64,000 nt of DNA from Caulobacter ginsengisoli. Lineage in GTDB: Bacteria > Pseudomonadota > Alphaproteobacteria > Caulobacterales > Caulobacteraceae. The notes under the pieces were generated by a model. That model was given only the letters and a program-made list of their open reading frames with translations, was not told the origin of the DNA and did not search any database. Both the position numbers and the translations under genes were made by a program. Numbering within the stretch: the first letter of the stretch is position 1; every line of letters starts with the position of its first letter. Below are positions 42,073 through 50,948 of this stretch, in pieces. The stretch is from positions 84,665 to 148,664 of the forward strand of contig NZ_JAUSVS010000011.1 in NCBI RefSeq assembly GCF_030814835.1, in the 5' to 3' direction.

Positions 42073-42144
42073 GGGGCTAGCAGGTCGCCGGGACAGCGCC
42101 TTACCAACGTCACCCGGTCGGTTCGATTCCGACTAGCTCCACCA
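42073..42144 (+). other. tRNA-Ala-like sequence, degenerate
   Basis: The 72-nt sequence ends in CCA. It has a complete 7-bp acceptor stem (GGGGCTA with TAGCTCC, including the G3-U70 pair that identifies alanine tRNA), and an intact T arm (GTCGG-TTCGATT-CCGAC). The D and anticodon arms do not fold canonically; only CGGG/CCCG pairs in the centre. So it is either a degenerate tRNA, an attachment-site remnant, or a compact tRNA-like RNA. It lies antisense to nusG and the toxin operon. Confidence 0.45.
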
Positions 42145-42434
42145 AGTCGGGGCGAAGGCAACCGCCTCCGACCCTAAGTTCAACTTTCCAGGTTGGCCCC
42201 CAGAACGTCGACCTTCCTGCGAATATGGCGCTAGAGGTTTGGGGTTACAACCCCCGCGAAGGCCACCTACCCCGCGCAGGCGTAGGAGGGTGGCGATTCC
42301 TTTGCGCGCGATGGCGATAAAATCAGCCGCCTCTTCAGCCGCGTGCAATCAGACCACGACGTAAAATCGTCGGCCCTCTGCCCGGGTCGGCTCGTAGTGA
42401 ATCTCGAGGGTCCCGTCGTCTAAGCGGCGGTAGC
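42145..42434. other. Gap between tRNA-like sequence and nusG
   Basis: About 290 bp without a convincing gene. A 29-residue minus-strand reading frame, beginning CTG at the nusG stop and ending at 42349, contains YRRLDDGTLEIHYEPTRA and looks protein-like, but has no good start codon. A hairpin-rich stretch around 42245-42290 may belong to the end of the insert. Confidence 0.35.
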
Positions 42435-43010
42435 TCAGACGACCTTCTCGACCTGGGCGTATTCCAGTTCGACGGGCGTGGCGCGGCCGAAGATCGAGAC
42501 GGTGACGCGCAGGCGGGCCCGTTCCTCGTCGACCTGCTCGACCGAGCCGTTGAAGCTGGCGAAGGGGCCGTCGGTGACGCGGACGTTCTCGCCGATCTCG
42601 AAGCTGATGGTCGGACGCGGACGCTCGACCCCCTCCTCGATGGCGCCGACGATGCGCTGAACTTCCTTTTCGCTGACCGGCATGGGCTTGGAGCCCGAAC
42701 CCAGAAAGCCGGTCACCTTGGGGGTGTTCTTGATCAGGTGGTAGGCCTCGTCCGACAGCTCCATCTTCACCAGCACATAGCCGGGGAAGAACTTGCGCTC
42801 GGCGTTGATCTTGCGGCCGCGGCGGACCTCGACGACATCCTCGGTCGGCACCAGGATTTCCGAGAAGCAGTCCTCCAGCCCCTGGGCCTTGGCCTGGTCG
42901 CGGATGTGCTCGGCCACCTTCTTCTCGAAGTTCGAGTAGGCGTGGACGATGTACCACTTGTGGCGGGGATTGGAGACGGGCTTTTCGGCGGCTTCGGCGG
43001 GCATCGGCAT
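42435..43010 (-). CDS. nusG: Transcription termination/antitermination protein NusG
   Basis: This 191-residue protein couples RNA polymerase to Rho and ribosomes. It has the NGN domain (KWYIVHAYSNFEKKVAEHIR, FFPGYVLVKMELSDEAYHLI) and the C-terminal KOW domain with GENVRVTDGPFASFNGSVEQ. Its ATG shares a base with the secE stop (TAATG). Its normal downstream partner, rplK, is 2 kb away because of the insert. Confidence 0.97.
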   Translation of the reverse strand: MPMPAEAAEKPVSNPRHKWYIVHAYSNFEKKVAEHIRDQAKAQGLEDCFSEILVPTEDVVEVRRGRKINAERKFFPGYVLVKMELSDEAYHLIKNTPKVTGFLGSGSKPMPVSEKEVQRIVGAIEEGVERPRPTISFEIGENVRVTDGPFASFNGSVEQVDEERARLRVTVSIFGRATPVELEYAQVEKVV

Positions 43011-43321
43011 TATCCGGCAGTAGCGAGTTTGAGCAGCTGGTTGATGGCCCAGGACAGGACCAGGTCGACGCCGAAGAAGAACATCGAAGCCACCAGCACC
43101 ATGATCAGCACGAACACCGAGGTGATCCAGGTTTCCCGGCGCGTGGTCCAGGAGATCTTGCGACCCTCGGCCTGCACTTCGCGGAAGAACCGGGCGGGAT
43201 TGAACGGCTTCTTGGGCGCCGCCGGCTTGGCCGGGGCGGCAGCCGCCGGCCCACCAGCCACCACGGCGCTACGCGCGGCGCGGGACTTCATGGCGGCGAG
43301 GTCGCTCTTCTTTCTGGCCAT
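43010..43321 (-). CDS. secE: Preprotein translocase subunit SecE
   Basis: This 103-residue protein has one C-terminal TM helix (FVLIMVLVASMFFFGVDLVL) preceded by the conserved FFREVQAEGRKISWTTRRET, the SecE amphipathic helix. A roughly 40-residue Ala/Lys/Pro-rich N-terminal extension precedes it. It stabilises SecY in the inner membrane. The MARKKSDLAAMK start lies shortly downstream of tRNA-Trp. Confidence 0.95.
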   Translation of the reverse strand: MARKKSDLAAMKSRAARSAVVAGGPAAAAPAKPAAPKKPFNPARFFREVQAEGRKISWTTRRETWITSVFVLIMVLVASMFFFGVDLVLSWAINQLLKLATAG

Positions 43322-43387
43322 CGGACCGGTCGGCTCTTTCTTCACGCATCCGGCCGCGACCATCGCGTCCGGGACACTGTATATAGG

Positions 43388-43464
43388 GTGGCAGGAGTGG
43401 AGGGACTCGAACCCACGACTTTCGGTTTTGGAGACCGACGCTCTACCAGCTGAGCTACACTCCT
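43388..43464 (-). tRNA. tRNA-Trp (anticodon CCA)
   Basis: The minus strand reads AGGAGTG-TA-GCTC-AGCTGGTA-GAGC-..., with an anticodon arm GTCGGTCTCCAAAACCGA (anticodon CCA), the T arm GTGGGTTCGAGTCCC and the acceptor CACTCCT, followed by GCCA. All four arms are canonical. It is upstream of secE in the same direction, as in the classical trnW-secE-nusG arrangement. Confidence 0.96.
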
Positions 43465-43600
43465 TCAGCCAATGACCAGAACGCCGGAGGGGAACCCACC
43501 AGCGCGCATGGCCATGACCAGAGCCGGGCCGTTTAGCAGGGACGATGGCTTGGAGCAAGGCGGAGAGCGGTGCGTTGTCCATGCCGAAGGAGCCTAGCGC

Positions 43601-43762
43601 ATGGCCGACGACCCCCGCCCGAAAAACCGCGAAGTCGAGAACGAGAACCTGCGTCCCGGAACGGACGGCAAGCCGCCCCGGCCAGCGACCGAGCCGCCCG
43701 GTTCAGCGGGCTCGACGCGCAACCAAAAGACCGAAAGCGATCCTGGCTCCGGCGAAAACTAA
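43601..43762 (+). CDS. Small hydrophilic protein, hypothetical
   Basis: A 53-residue protein with the N-terminus MADDPRPKNREVENENLRPG, low-complexity and charged, with no hydrophobic segment. A plausible ribosome binding site (AAGGAG) precedes its ATG by about 10 bp. It may be intrinsically disordered. Confidence 0.5.
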   Translation: MADDPRPKNREVENENLRPGTDGKPPRPATEPPGSAGSTRNQKTESDPGSGEN

Positions 43763-43896
43763 GGCCGCTGTCAGGCATCCTGGCAGGCCGGCAAGTTGAC
43801 ATTTTGCGCCGCAACATCAAATGACAAGCCGTCGCTAGGCTATCGTCCCTGGGGACGCTTGACCGGCGCGTGGGCGCGCTTCTCGGGATTAACTTG

Positions 43897-44712
43897 ATGA
43901 CCGACACGGCCACCAGCGACGCGCCCGTCCTCAACGTTGGCAACAACTTTGTCGAGACGGTGCTGTGGGTGAAGCACTGGACCGACCGGCTGTTTTCCTT
44001 CGCCATCACCCGGCCCGACAGCTTCCGCTTCCGCTCGGGTGAGTTCGTGATGATCGGGCTGCCGGGTGAGACCAAGCCCATCCTGCGCGCCTATTCCATC
44101 GCCAGCCCGGCCTTCGCCGAGGAGCTGGAGTTCCTGTCGATCAAGGTCCAGGACGGCCCGCTGACCTCGCGCCTCCAGCATATCCAGGTCGGCGACAAGG
44201 TGCTGCTGGGCAAGAAGCCGACCGGCACCCTGGTGTTGGACGCCGTCAAGCCCGGCAAGCGCCTCTTCCTGTTCGGCACCGGCACGGGCCTGGCGCCCTT
44301 CCTGAGCGTCGCCCGCGACCCCGACGCCTACAGCCGCTTCGAGCAGGTCATCGTCTGTCATGGCGTGCGCCAAGTGAACGAGCTGGCCTATCGCGAGCTC
44401 TTCACCCAGGACATTTTCGAAGACCCGCTGGTCGGCGAGGAGGCCGCCAAGCAGCTGGTCTATTATCCGACCGTCACCCGCGAGCCCTTCCACAACCAGG
44501 GCCGGCTGACCGACCTGATCGCCAGCGGCAAGCTGTTCGCCGATCTGGGCCTCGACCAGGTCAAGTTCGATCCGGAGGTCGACCGCGCCATGCTGTGCGG
44601 CTCGATGGAGATGATCAAGGACATGGCCGCGGTGCTGGAAAGCCAGGGCATGACCGAGGGCTCCAACGCCGATCCGGGCGCCTATGTCCTGGAACGGGCC
44701 TTTGTCGGCTAG
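43897..44712 (+). CDS. fpr: Ferredoxin/flavodoxin-NADP reductase
   Basis: This 271-residue FAD enzyme transfers electrons between NADPH and ferredoxin or flavodoxin. It has the FAD-binding motif RAYSIAS (RxYS), GEFVMIGLP, the NADP domain LFLFGTGTGLAPFLSVARDP, and a C-terminus AYVLERAFVG typical of the subclass. The ATG at 43897 follows a weak ribosome binding site. Its last 29 bp overlap the moeA ORF. Confidence 0.92.
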   Translation: MTDTATSDAPVLNVGNNFVETVLWVKHWTDRLFSFAITRPDSFRFRSGEFVMIGLPGETKPILRAYSIASPAFAEELEFLSIKVQDGPLTSRLQHIQVGDKVLLGKKPTGTLVLDAVKPGKRLFLFGTGTGLAPFLSVARDPDAYSRFEQVIVCHGVRQVNELAYRELFTQDIFEDPLVGEEAAKQLVYYPTVTREPFHNQGRLTDLIASGKLFADLGLDQVKFDPEVDRAMLCGSMEMIKDMAAVLESQGMTEGSNADPGAYVLERAFVG

Positions 44713-45922
44713 CACGCCGCGCCTGAAGGGCCTCACCGTCGAAGAGGCGCGCGCCCGCATGCTGGCCGCCGTCACGCCCCTCCCCGCCGAGAGCATCGCC
44801 CTGGCCGAAGCCGACGGCCGGGTCCTGGCCCAGCCGGTCATCGCCCATCGCGACCAGCCGCCCTTCGACGCCTCGGCCATGGACGGCTGGGCCGTCCGCC
44901 GCGCTGACCTGGCCGCCGAGACCACCCTGCGCATCGTCGGCGAGAGCGCCGCCGGCCATGGCTATGTCCAGCCCCTCAAGGCCGGCGAGGCGGTGCGCAT
45001 CTTCACCGGCGCTCCGATCCCGGCCGGCGCCGACCTGGTGGTCATCCAGGAAGAGGCGGTGCGCGAGGGCGAGACCGTGCGCCTGGGCCCCGCCGGCCAG
45101 CCCAACCATGTGCGGCCGCGCGGCGGCGATTTCCATACCGGCGAGACCCTGCTGGCCGCCGGCGTCAAGCTCGACCCCTGGCGCCTCTCCCTGGCCGCCG
45201 CCGCCGGCCAGGCGGCCCTCAGCGTGGCGCGCCGACCGCGCATCGTCCTGCTGGCCACCGGCGAGGAGCTGGCCCAGCCCGGCGACACCCCCGGCCCCTT
45301 CCAGATCTTCGAATCCGGCGGGGTGGGCCTGGCCGCCATGATCCGGCGCTGGGGCGGCGAGCCGCACCGACTGGCCGCCACGGGCGACGACATCGCCGCC
45401 ATCGCCGACGCCGTGCGCGAGGTTCAGGCCGACCTGATCGTCACCGTCGGCGGCGCCTCGGTGGGCGACCACGACCTGGTCAAGCCGGCCCTGGAGACCC
45501 TGGGCCTGACCCTGGCGGTCGAGACCATCAACATCCGCCCCGGCAAGCCGACCTGGTTCGGAACCCTGGGCGCCAAAACACCAGGAGGGGGCCGGCGGGT
45601 CCTGGGCCTGCCCGGCAACCCCGCCTCGGCCTTCGTCTGCGCCGAGCTGTTCCTGAAGTCCCTGGTCCTGGCGATGCTGGGCGCCGATCCCGCGCCGCGC
45701 CTCGAACTCATCGCCCTGGCCCAGTCCCTCCCCGCCAATGGTCCCCGCGAACACTGGGCCCGCGCCCGGATCACGCCCGGGGGGGTCCGCGCCTTCGCCG
45801 ACCAGGACAGTTCGCTGGTCACGGTGTTCGCCCAGGCCGATGCGCTGCTGCGCCGTGCGGCCAATGCGCCGGCGGCGGGCGAAGGGGAGTTGGTGGAAAT
45901 CCTGCGGCTGGAGCGGGGCTAA
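44684..45922 (+). CDS. moeA: Molybdopterin molybdotransferase MoeA
   Basis: MoeA inserts molybdenum into molybdopterin. Landmarks are FDASAMDGWAV, IFTGAPIPAGADLVVIQEEA, RPRGGDFHTGETLL, TGEELAQPGDTPGPFQIFES, GGASVGDHDLVK, the metal-binding INIRPGKPTWFGTL and LPGNPASAFVC. The start is uncertain: ATG at 44684 (412 residues) overlaps the fpr tail, whereas TTG at 44702 also keeps the conserved part. Confidence 0.93.
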   Translation: MSWNGPLSASTPRLKGLTVEEARARMLAAVTPLPAESIALAEADGRVLAQPVIAHRDQPPFDASAMDGWAVRRADLAAETTLRIVGESAAGHGYVQPLKAGEAVRIFTGAPIPAGADLVVIQEEAVREGETVRLGPAGQPNHVRPRGGDFHTGETLLAAGVKLDPWRLSLAAAAGQAALSVARRPRIVLLATGEELAQPGDTPGPFQIFESGGVGLAAMIRRWGGEPHRLAATGDDIAAIADAVREVQADLIVTVGGASVGDHDLVKPALETLGLTLAVETINIRPGKPTWFGTLGAKTPGGGRRVLGLPGNPASAFVCAELFLKSLVLAMLGADPAPRLELIALAQSLPANGPREHWARARITPGGVRAFADQDSSLVTVFAQADALLRRAANAPAAGEGELVEILRLERG

Positions 45923-45934
45923 CTTTTCGGGGGT

Positions 45935-47809
45935 TTATTTGCGCCGCAGCACCAACTCGGCTCGCCCGGCTCCCGAAGCGGTCGCGAACACCTTGTTCCC
46001 CTCGATCTTCGCCTCGCACCCCGACGCCTCAAGCTCAAACCCGCGCGGAAACTGCACCGCCGCCACGTAAACCTCCGTAGGCTGAGCAATCGACGGATCG
46101 GCGTCCCAGGTCAGCCGGAATTCCCCGGTCGCCCGATCGAACTTCACCTCCACCAGCCGCCCCTGCACCGCCTGCGCATACGGCCGGCAGAAGCCCGCCA
46201 GCGCCCGCGCCCCGTCCTTGCCCTGCTCGACCTGGTCGGCGGAGTAGATCGACAGGTCCTCCTGGTTCCAGCGGTCGCCGATCCGCAGATCGTTGCCGTT
46301 GGAGGCGGTGTAGTTCCACTGGGTCGAATGGATCTGCAGCTGATCCAGCGCATCGTACATGGCGCTGAGCGCCGCCTCGTGCTTGGCCCAGATGCCGTCC
46401 CGCTCGCCGCGGTCCCAGGCCTGGTAGGCCTCGGCGTGATCCAGGTCGTAGGGGATGCCGAACTCGCCGATCAGGGTCGGGGCGCCGCCGTTCATCTCGG
46501 TCGATTCCTGGCGGAAATGGTTCATCTGCCGCACGTAGCGGGCCGAGGTCACCGCCGGGTCGGTCGAGGCGTCGTAGTCCTTCGAATGCAGCAGGCGGCT
46601 GTCGTACCAGTGGCTGGCGTTGACGGTGTTCTCCGGCAGCGCCTTGGGGAAGGTGCGGCCGACGATGCTGGCATAGGGGTCCATCTCGGCGAACAGCGCC
46701 CAGCCCGGGTTGCGGGCCCGCAAGGTCGCCGCCACCTTGGCGAAGAAGGGCGCATAGGCGTCTTCGGTAATGTCGACCGCCTGGAAGGCTTCCTCGTTTT
46801 CCCAGACCCCGGCCGCCTGGAACGGGCAGTCGCGACCGTCCGCCCAGGCCCGCACACCCTTCGCGTTCAGCGTCCGCTCGCCGACCACGGCGGCCTTGCC
46901 GTCCTCGCCCCGGCCGATCAGCGGCACGGTGACGCTCTGTCCACTGAGCATCTTCAGCCCATCCAGCGGCGACAGGGCCGGCCCCTGCGGCGGGGGCAGC
47001 GGGTTGATGGCGTCGCGCTCGAGATGGCGGCGGGTCAGGGGCAGGCCGACCCAGCCTGTGCCGGGCTCGTTGAGGCTGTCGAAGCCGATGACGTTGGAAA
47101 GGCCCGCCACCCGCTCGGCCACCGCGTCCATGGCCCCCAGGTAGCAGCCCTGCAGATGGTCCTGGATATTGACCCCATCGATCTCGAATTCCGGGGTGAA
47201 GGTCCGCCCGCCCCAGAACAGGCTCCACATCGCCCCGTTGGCCGGCAGGCGGTAGTTGGAGCTCCAGACCATGGTCGGATAGCTGGCCTGCCGCCCCGTC
47301 GGATCGCCGTAGTCGTAGGCGTTCTGCATGACGATGGCCGTCTCGCTGGCGTGGAAGCGGCCAAAATCCAGCCCCACCGCCTCGAAGGTCCAGCCCGGCG
47401 CCCCATCGCCCCCGCTCATCCGCGCCCAGACGTCCTGGTGGAAGTCGATGAAGACGGCCAGGCCATGCTCGCCGGCCTTGCGGACGACCGCGGCGAAATA
47501 GTCGAGATAGGCTTCGTCATACTGACCCGGCCCGGCGTGCTCGACCGCCTCCCAGACGGTCAGCAGCCGCAGGGTGTTGAACCCCCAGCCCTTGATCCGC
47601 GCCAGATGGGCGTCGGCCTCGTCCAGCGGGAAGGGCCGGCCGATGAAGGACACGGTCCGGTGGTCGGAGAAGTCGCTGGGGTTCTCGGTGCCGCCGCCCG
47701 GCCAGGGCACCTTGCAGTCGCCGCCCAGATTGACGCCGCGCAGGGTCATCTGGCGGCCGTGGCGGTCGAGGAAATAGGGTCCGGAGACGCGGATGTCGGG
47801 CTGGGTCAT
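45935..47809 (-). CDS. GH5 glycoside hydrolase (endoglycoceramidase-like)
   Basis: This 624-residue protein is a clan A glycoside hydrolase. It has the N-terminal DRHGRQMTLRGVNLGGDCKV, the acid/base in FDSLNEPGTGW (about 232-242) and the nucleophile in LIGEFGIPYDLD, the hallmarks of GH5, with a C-terminal beta domain (from about 520). The arrangement resembles GH5 ceramide glycosidases. No signal peptide is evident, so it is presumably cytoplasmic. It is not adjacent to other carbohydrate genes. Confidence 0.88.
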   Translation of the reverse strand: MTQPDIRVSGPYFLDRHGRQMTLRGVNLGGDCKVPWPGGGTENPSDFSDHRTVSFIGRPFPLDEADAHLARIKGWGFNTLRLLTVWEAVEHAGPGQYDEAYLDYFAAVVRKAGEHGLAVFIDFHQDVWARMSGGDGAPGWTFEAVGLDFGRFHASETAIVMQNAYDYGDPTGRQASYPTMVWSSNYRLPANGAMWSLFWGGRTFTPEFEIDGVNIQDHLQGCYLGAMDAVAERVAGLSNVIGFDSLNEPGTGWVGLPLTRRHLERDAINPLPPPQGPALSPLDGLKMLSGQSVTVPLIGRGEDGKAAVVGERTLNAKGVRAWADGRDCPFQAAGVWENEEAFQAVDITEDAYAPFFAKVAATLRARNPGWALFAEMDPYASIVGRTFPKALPENTVNASHWYDSRLLHSKDYDASTDPAVTSARYVRQMNHFRQESTEMNGGAPTLIGEFGIPYDLDHAEAYQAWDRGERDGIWAKHEAALSAMYDALDQLQIHSTQWNYTASNGNDLRIGDRWNQEDLSIYSADQVEQGKDGARALAGFCRPYAQAVQGRLVEVKFDRATGEFRLTWDADPSIAQPTEVYVAAVQFPRGFELEASGCEAKIEGNKVFATASGAGRAELVLRRK

Positions 47810-47881
47810 GCCACCAGCCTAGCCGCCAAAAGCCCGCCTCCGCCACCCCGTTAAGCTTAGGGCGATCTTCACCTCATTCTG

Positions 47882-49714
47882 ATGATGTGCGGCGCGATGA
47901 CACAGCCCGCCGCGCCCCGAACCACCCGTGAAGCCATGAAGCTGGATGGCTTCATCCGCCATTATCGCGGCATGGCCATCGTCCGGTTCGGCATGGTGGC
48001 CGGCATCGTCGCCATCCTGAGCCGGGTCGCCAGCCCGGCCTATGTCGCCTGGTTCGGGGTGCTGCACGCCTCGCTTTATGGCGTGCTGATGTGGGCGGTG
48101 GCCGTCGCGGCCCGCGACCCGGACGCCGCCCGGGCGCTGAAGACCCTGACGGTGCGCACCGGCCTGATCGTGGCGCTGATCTCGATCCATGCCTGCTGGA
48201 TGGCGCTGGACGTCCGCATCCACACCACCAGCGGGGCGGTCAGGATGGAGGCCGGCCTGCTGCTGATCGGGGTGCTGATGTTCACCGCCCTGCAGGTGCA
48301 TATGAGCCGGCTGAACTACCTGGCCGCCATTGCCCCCTCGATCGTCTCGATGCTGTGGATCGGCATCGACAGCCGGTTCCAGGGCCCGGGACATGGCCTG
48401 GTCGGCGCCCTGCTGATCTTCGTCATCGCCGTGGTCGCCGCCACCCTGCGCCAGCAGTCCACCGACCGCACCCTCTCCGACGTGCGCATGGCGCTGGAGG
48501 AGAAGAACCAGGAACTGACCGAGATGGTGGCGGAGGCGCAGGCCGCCCGCGCCGCCGCCGAGGCCGCCAACCGCGCCAAGTCCGACTTCCTGGCCGTGAC
48601 CAGCCACGAGATCCGCACCCCGCTCAACGCCGTGCTGGGCCTGGCCGAGGCCCTGCGCCGCGAGACGCTCAGCGGCCGCCAGCGCGATCTGACCGAGGGC
48701 ATCCATGAGGCCGGGGCCCTGCTGACCCGCCTGCTCAACGCCGTGCTCGACATCTCGCGGATCGAGGCCGGCAAGATGACCCTGGCCGCCGCCCCCTTCG
48801 ATGTGCGGCGGATGGCTGAGACCCTGGTCAAGGTCTGGACGCCCCGGGCCAGCGAGCGCGGCATCCTGCTGGTGCTGGACCTTTCCGACCTGCCCGAGCC
48901 CTGCGTGGTGCGGGCCGACGGCGGCAAGATCGAGCAGGCCCTGGTCAACCTGGTCTCCAACGCCGTCAAGTTCAGCCCGGCCGACAGCGAGATCGCCATC
49001 ACCCTGGCGGGGCGCGAAACCGAGGCGGGCCTGGCCCTCGACATCAGTGTCGCCGACCAGGGACCCGGCGTCTCCGCCGAGGACCGCGAGCGGATTTTCG
49101 AGGCCTATGAGCAGACCGACCTGGGCCGCGGCTCCGGCGGGGCGGGCCTGGGCCTGGCCATCTGCGCGGGCAACCTCTCCCTGATGGGCGGGGCCATTTC
49201 GGTTGGCGAGGCGCCCGGCGGCGGGGCCCTGTTCGGCTTCAGCTTCGAGGCCCCGATCGCCCAGGCCGAGACGACGGCCGACGCCGCCGACAGCGAACTC
49301 GACCTGCAGGAAGGCCGGCCCCTTCGGGTGCTGGCCGCCGAGGACAACGCCGCCAACCGCCATGTGCTGCGCGCCCTGCTGGAGCCGCTGCCGATCGAAC
49401 TGGTGCTGACCGAGGACGGGGCCCAGGCCCTGGAGGCCATGGCCGCCGGCGTCTTCGACCTGGTGCTGATGGACGCCAACATGCCGGTGATGGACGGCCT
49501 GACCGCGCTGAAGGCCATCCGCGCCAGGGGTGGGCTCACGGCCGCCACGCCGGTCTGGATGCTGACCGCCAACGTCTTCGAGGAAGACGTCGCCCGCTAC
49601 CGCGCCGCCGGCGCCGACGGGGTGCTGAGGAAGCCCATCGACCTGGACGAACTGTTCGGCGCGATCCGGGCGGCGGCGAACCGGGCCGAGACCCGTGAGG
49701 TCGAGGCGGCTTAG
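47882..49714 (+). CDS. Hybrid sensor histidine kinase
   Basis: This 610-residue protein has an N-terminal membrane part with several helices (about 34-190), a coiled-coil, the histidine kinase H box SHEIRTPLNAVLG (His about 242), N box NLVSNAVKFSP, G1/G2 boxes VADQGPGVS and GGAGLGLAI, and a C-terminal receiver domain with Asp in LVLMDANMPVMDG (about 530) and the Lys in RKPIDLDE. No HPt domain is present. The cue sensed by the membrane part is unknown. The start may instead be M6 (47897). Confidence 0.92.
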   Translation: MMCGAMTQPAAPRTTREAMKLDGFIRHYRGMAIVRFGMVAGIVAILSRVASPAYVAWFGVLHASLYGVLMWAVAVAARDPDAARALKTLTVRTGLIVALISIHACWMALDVRIHTTSGAVRMEAGLLLIGVLMFTALQVHMSRLNYLAAIAPSIVSMLWIGIDSRFQGPGHGLVGALLIFVIAVVAATLRQQSTDRTLSDVRMALEEKNQELTEMVAEAQAARAAAEAANRAKSDFLAVTSHEIRTPLNAVLGLAEALRRETLSGRQRDLTEGIHEAGALLTRLLNAVLDISRIEAGKMTLAAAPFDVRRMAETLVKVWTPRASERGILLVLDLSDLPEPCVVRADGGKIEQALVNLVSNAVKFSPADSEIAITLAGRETEAGLALDISVADQGPGVSAEDRERIFEAYEQTDLGRGSGGAGLGLAICAGNLSLMGGAISVGEAPGGGALFGFSFEAPIAQAETTADAADSELDLQEGRPLRVLAAEDNAANRHVLRALLEPLPIELVLTEDGAQALEAMAAGVFDLVLMDANMPVMDGLTALKAIRARGGLTAATPVWMLTANVFEEDVARYRAAGADGVLRKPIDLDELFGAIRAAANRAETREVEAA

Positions 49715-49945
49715 AGCTGATCGACGTTCATCGGTCTCAGAGATCTAAGCTCCCACCTAAATTCCGTCCTGGCCGGCCGGAGTGCCGGCCACCCATAGAC
49801 TCGGTGCGTCAAGGCGCCCTCGGACAGGCCCGCGGCCAACCATCATTGCCGGTGTCTATGGGTCGCCGGGACAAGCCCGGCGATGACGGTTGAAGGGTGG
49901 TTTGGAGCCTTCGGCGTCTGAAAGTCGAGGCGGCTTAGAGCGTCC
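49715..49945. repeat. Gap with an inverted repeat
   Basis: Within this 230-bp gap, ACCCATAGAC (49791-49800) is the reverse complement of GTCTATGGGT (49853-49862), and CGGGACAAGCCCGGCGATGA lies beside it. The elements resemble common intergenic palindromes and no ORF of merit is present. Confidence 0.5.
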
Positions 49946-50533
49946 TCACACCGTCCGCCGTTCGAAGTCGGCGATCCAGTTGACCTCCCAGGTTACCCCG
50001 CCATCGGCGGAGAAGGCCTGTTCGAGATGGAAGGACTTGGCCCCCACATCCGAAAAAATGAACCGGACCAGGATGGCCCGGCCGGCCAGGGTTTCCCGGT
50101 CGTAGAACAGGCCGCGTCCGTTGCTGAACGCCCCGATCATCGGCTGGCCCAGGTCGCCGTCGGCGGCGTTGGCCCAGCGGATCGACCACTGGCCGGTGGC
50201 CGGGTCATAGGTCCGCAGGCTGAGCCCCTGGATGCGGCCGGCGGGGCCCTCGACGTTCAGTTCGCCCAGGTTGGCCTTGCCGCTCCAGACCGGCCGGACG
50301 ATGGAATCGCCGTCATACTCGACCCAGTCGGTCGATCCGGTGAGCGGGCGCAGGCGCCGGGCGATATGGGCGCGCCAGTCGCCGAACTCGAAGTCGAAGT
50401 CATGGCTGTGATCGGCGACCGCCGGCGCGGTGACGGGCGGGGGCCGCTCCGCCGCCGGGGCCGGGGCGCCGGTCAGGATGACGGCCGCGGCAAGCGCCAG
50501 GGCGATGCGTCGGGCGGGCGGAGGCATGGGCAT
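49946..50533 (-). CDS. Secreted DUF1579-like protein
   Basis: This 195-residue protein has a signal peptide (RIALALAAAVILTGAPAPAA) and a beta-rich FABP-like domain (FDFEFGDWRAHIARRL, IVRPVWSGKANLGELNVEGP, GLSLRTYDPATGQWSIRWAN, SFHLEQAFSADGGVTWEVNW). It resembles DUF1579/lipocalin-like proteins. It shares a strand with the NIPSNAP gene 3 bp away, so it is likely cotranscribed. Confidence 0.72.
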   Translation of the reverse strand: MPMPPPARRIALALAAAVILTGAPAPAAERPPPVTAPAVADHSHDFDFEFGDWRAHIARRLRPLTGSTDWVEYDGDSIVRPVWSGKANLGELNVEGPAGRIQGLSLRTYDPATGQWSIRWANAADGDLGQPMIGAFSNGRGLFYDRETLAGRAILVRFIFSDVGAKSFHLEQAFSADGGVTWEVNWIADFERRTV

Positions 50534-50536
50534 GTC

Positions 50537-50875
50537 CTATGAATCGATGGAAAGCGGCGTCAGGGCGTCGATGAAGCCCGGCGGCGGGCTGGTCAGGATG
50601 ACCTGGTAGTCTTCCAGCAGGGGCAGCAGCTGGGGTTCGAGCTCGCCGCTCCAGACAGGGTGGGTGTCGAAGGCCGCCTTCAGCCGCTGTCGCGCCTCCA
50701 GGCTGGGGAAGCTGCGCAGCCAGACGAAGACGTTCTCGTCTTCCAGGTCGACGAAGGGACCCACGACGCCCATGCCCAGGCTCCGCAGCAGCGGGCCGGT
50801 GCGGGCGGTGAACAGGTCCAGGAACGGCTGTCGGAACCCGGGCTTGATCCGGTATGTTCGAATTTCCACGATCAT
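50537..50875 (-). CDS. NIPSNAP family protein
   Basis: This 112-residue protein has the NIPSNAP features MIVEIRTYRIKPGFRQPFLD, LLRSLGMGVVGPFV and ENVFVWLRSFPSLEARQRLK, a ferredoxin-like alpha/beta fold related to antibiotic monooxygenase domains. Function is unknown. It lies divergent from an HxlR regulator with about 70 bp between them, which probably controls it. Confidence 0.85.
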   Translation of the reverse strand: MIVEIRTYRIKPGFRQPFLDLFTARTGPLLRSLGMGVVGPFVDLEDENVFVWLRSFPSLEARQRLKAAFDTHPVWSGELEPQLLPLLEDYQVILTSPPPGFIDALTPLSIDS

Positions 50876-50948
50876 CGCCGTCTCCCGGGCCGCACGCCTC
50901 TCCTAGGCGGCGCCCCGGGGCGGCGCCAGAAGGCACCTTCAGGTAACG

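Noticed and set aside
42073..42400. Permuted two-piece tmRNA at the tRNA-like site
   Set aside because: The acceptor and T arm look suitable, but no 5' GGGGCT coding half with a tag frame follows the CCA within the gap.
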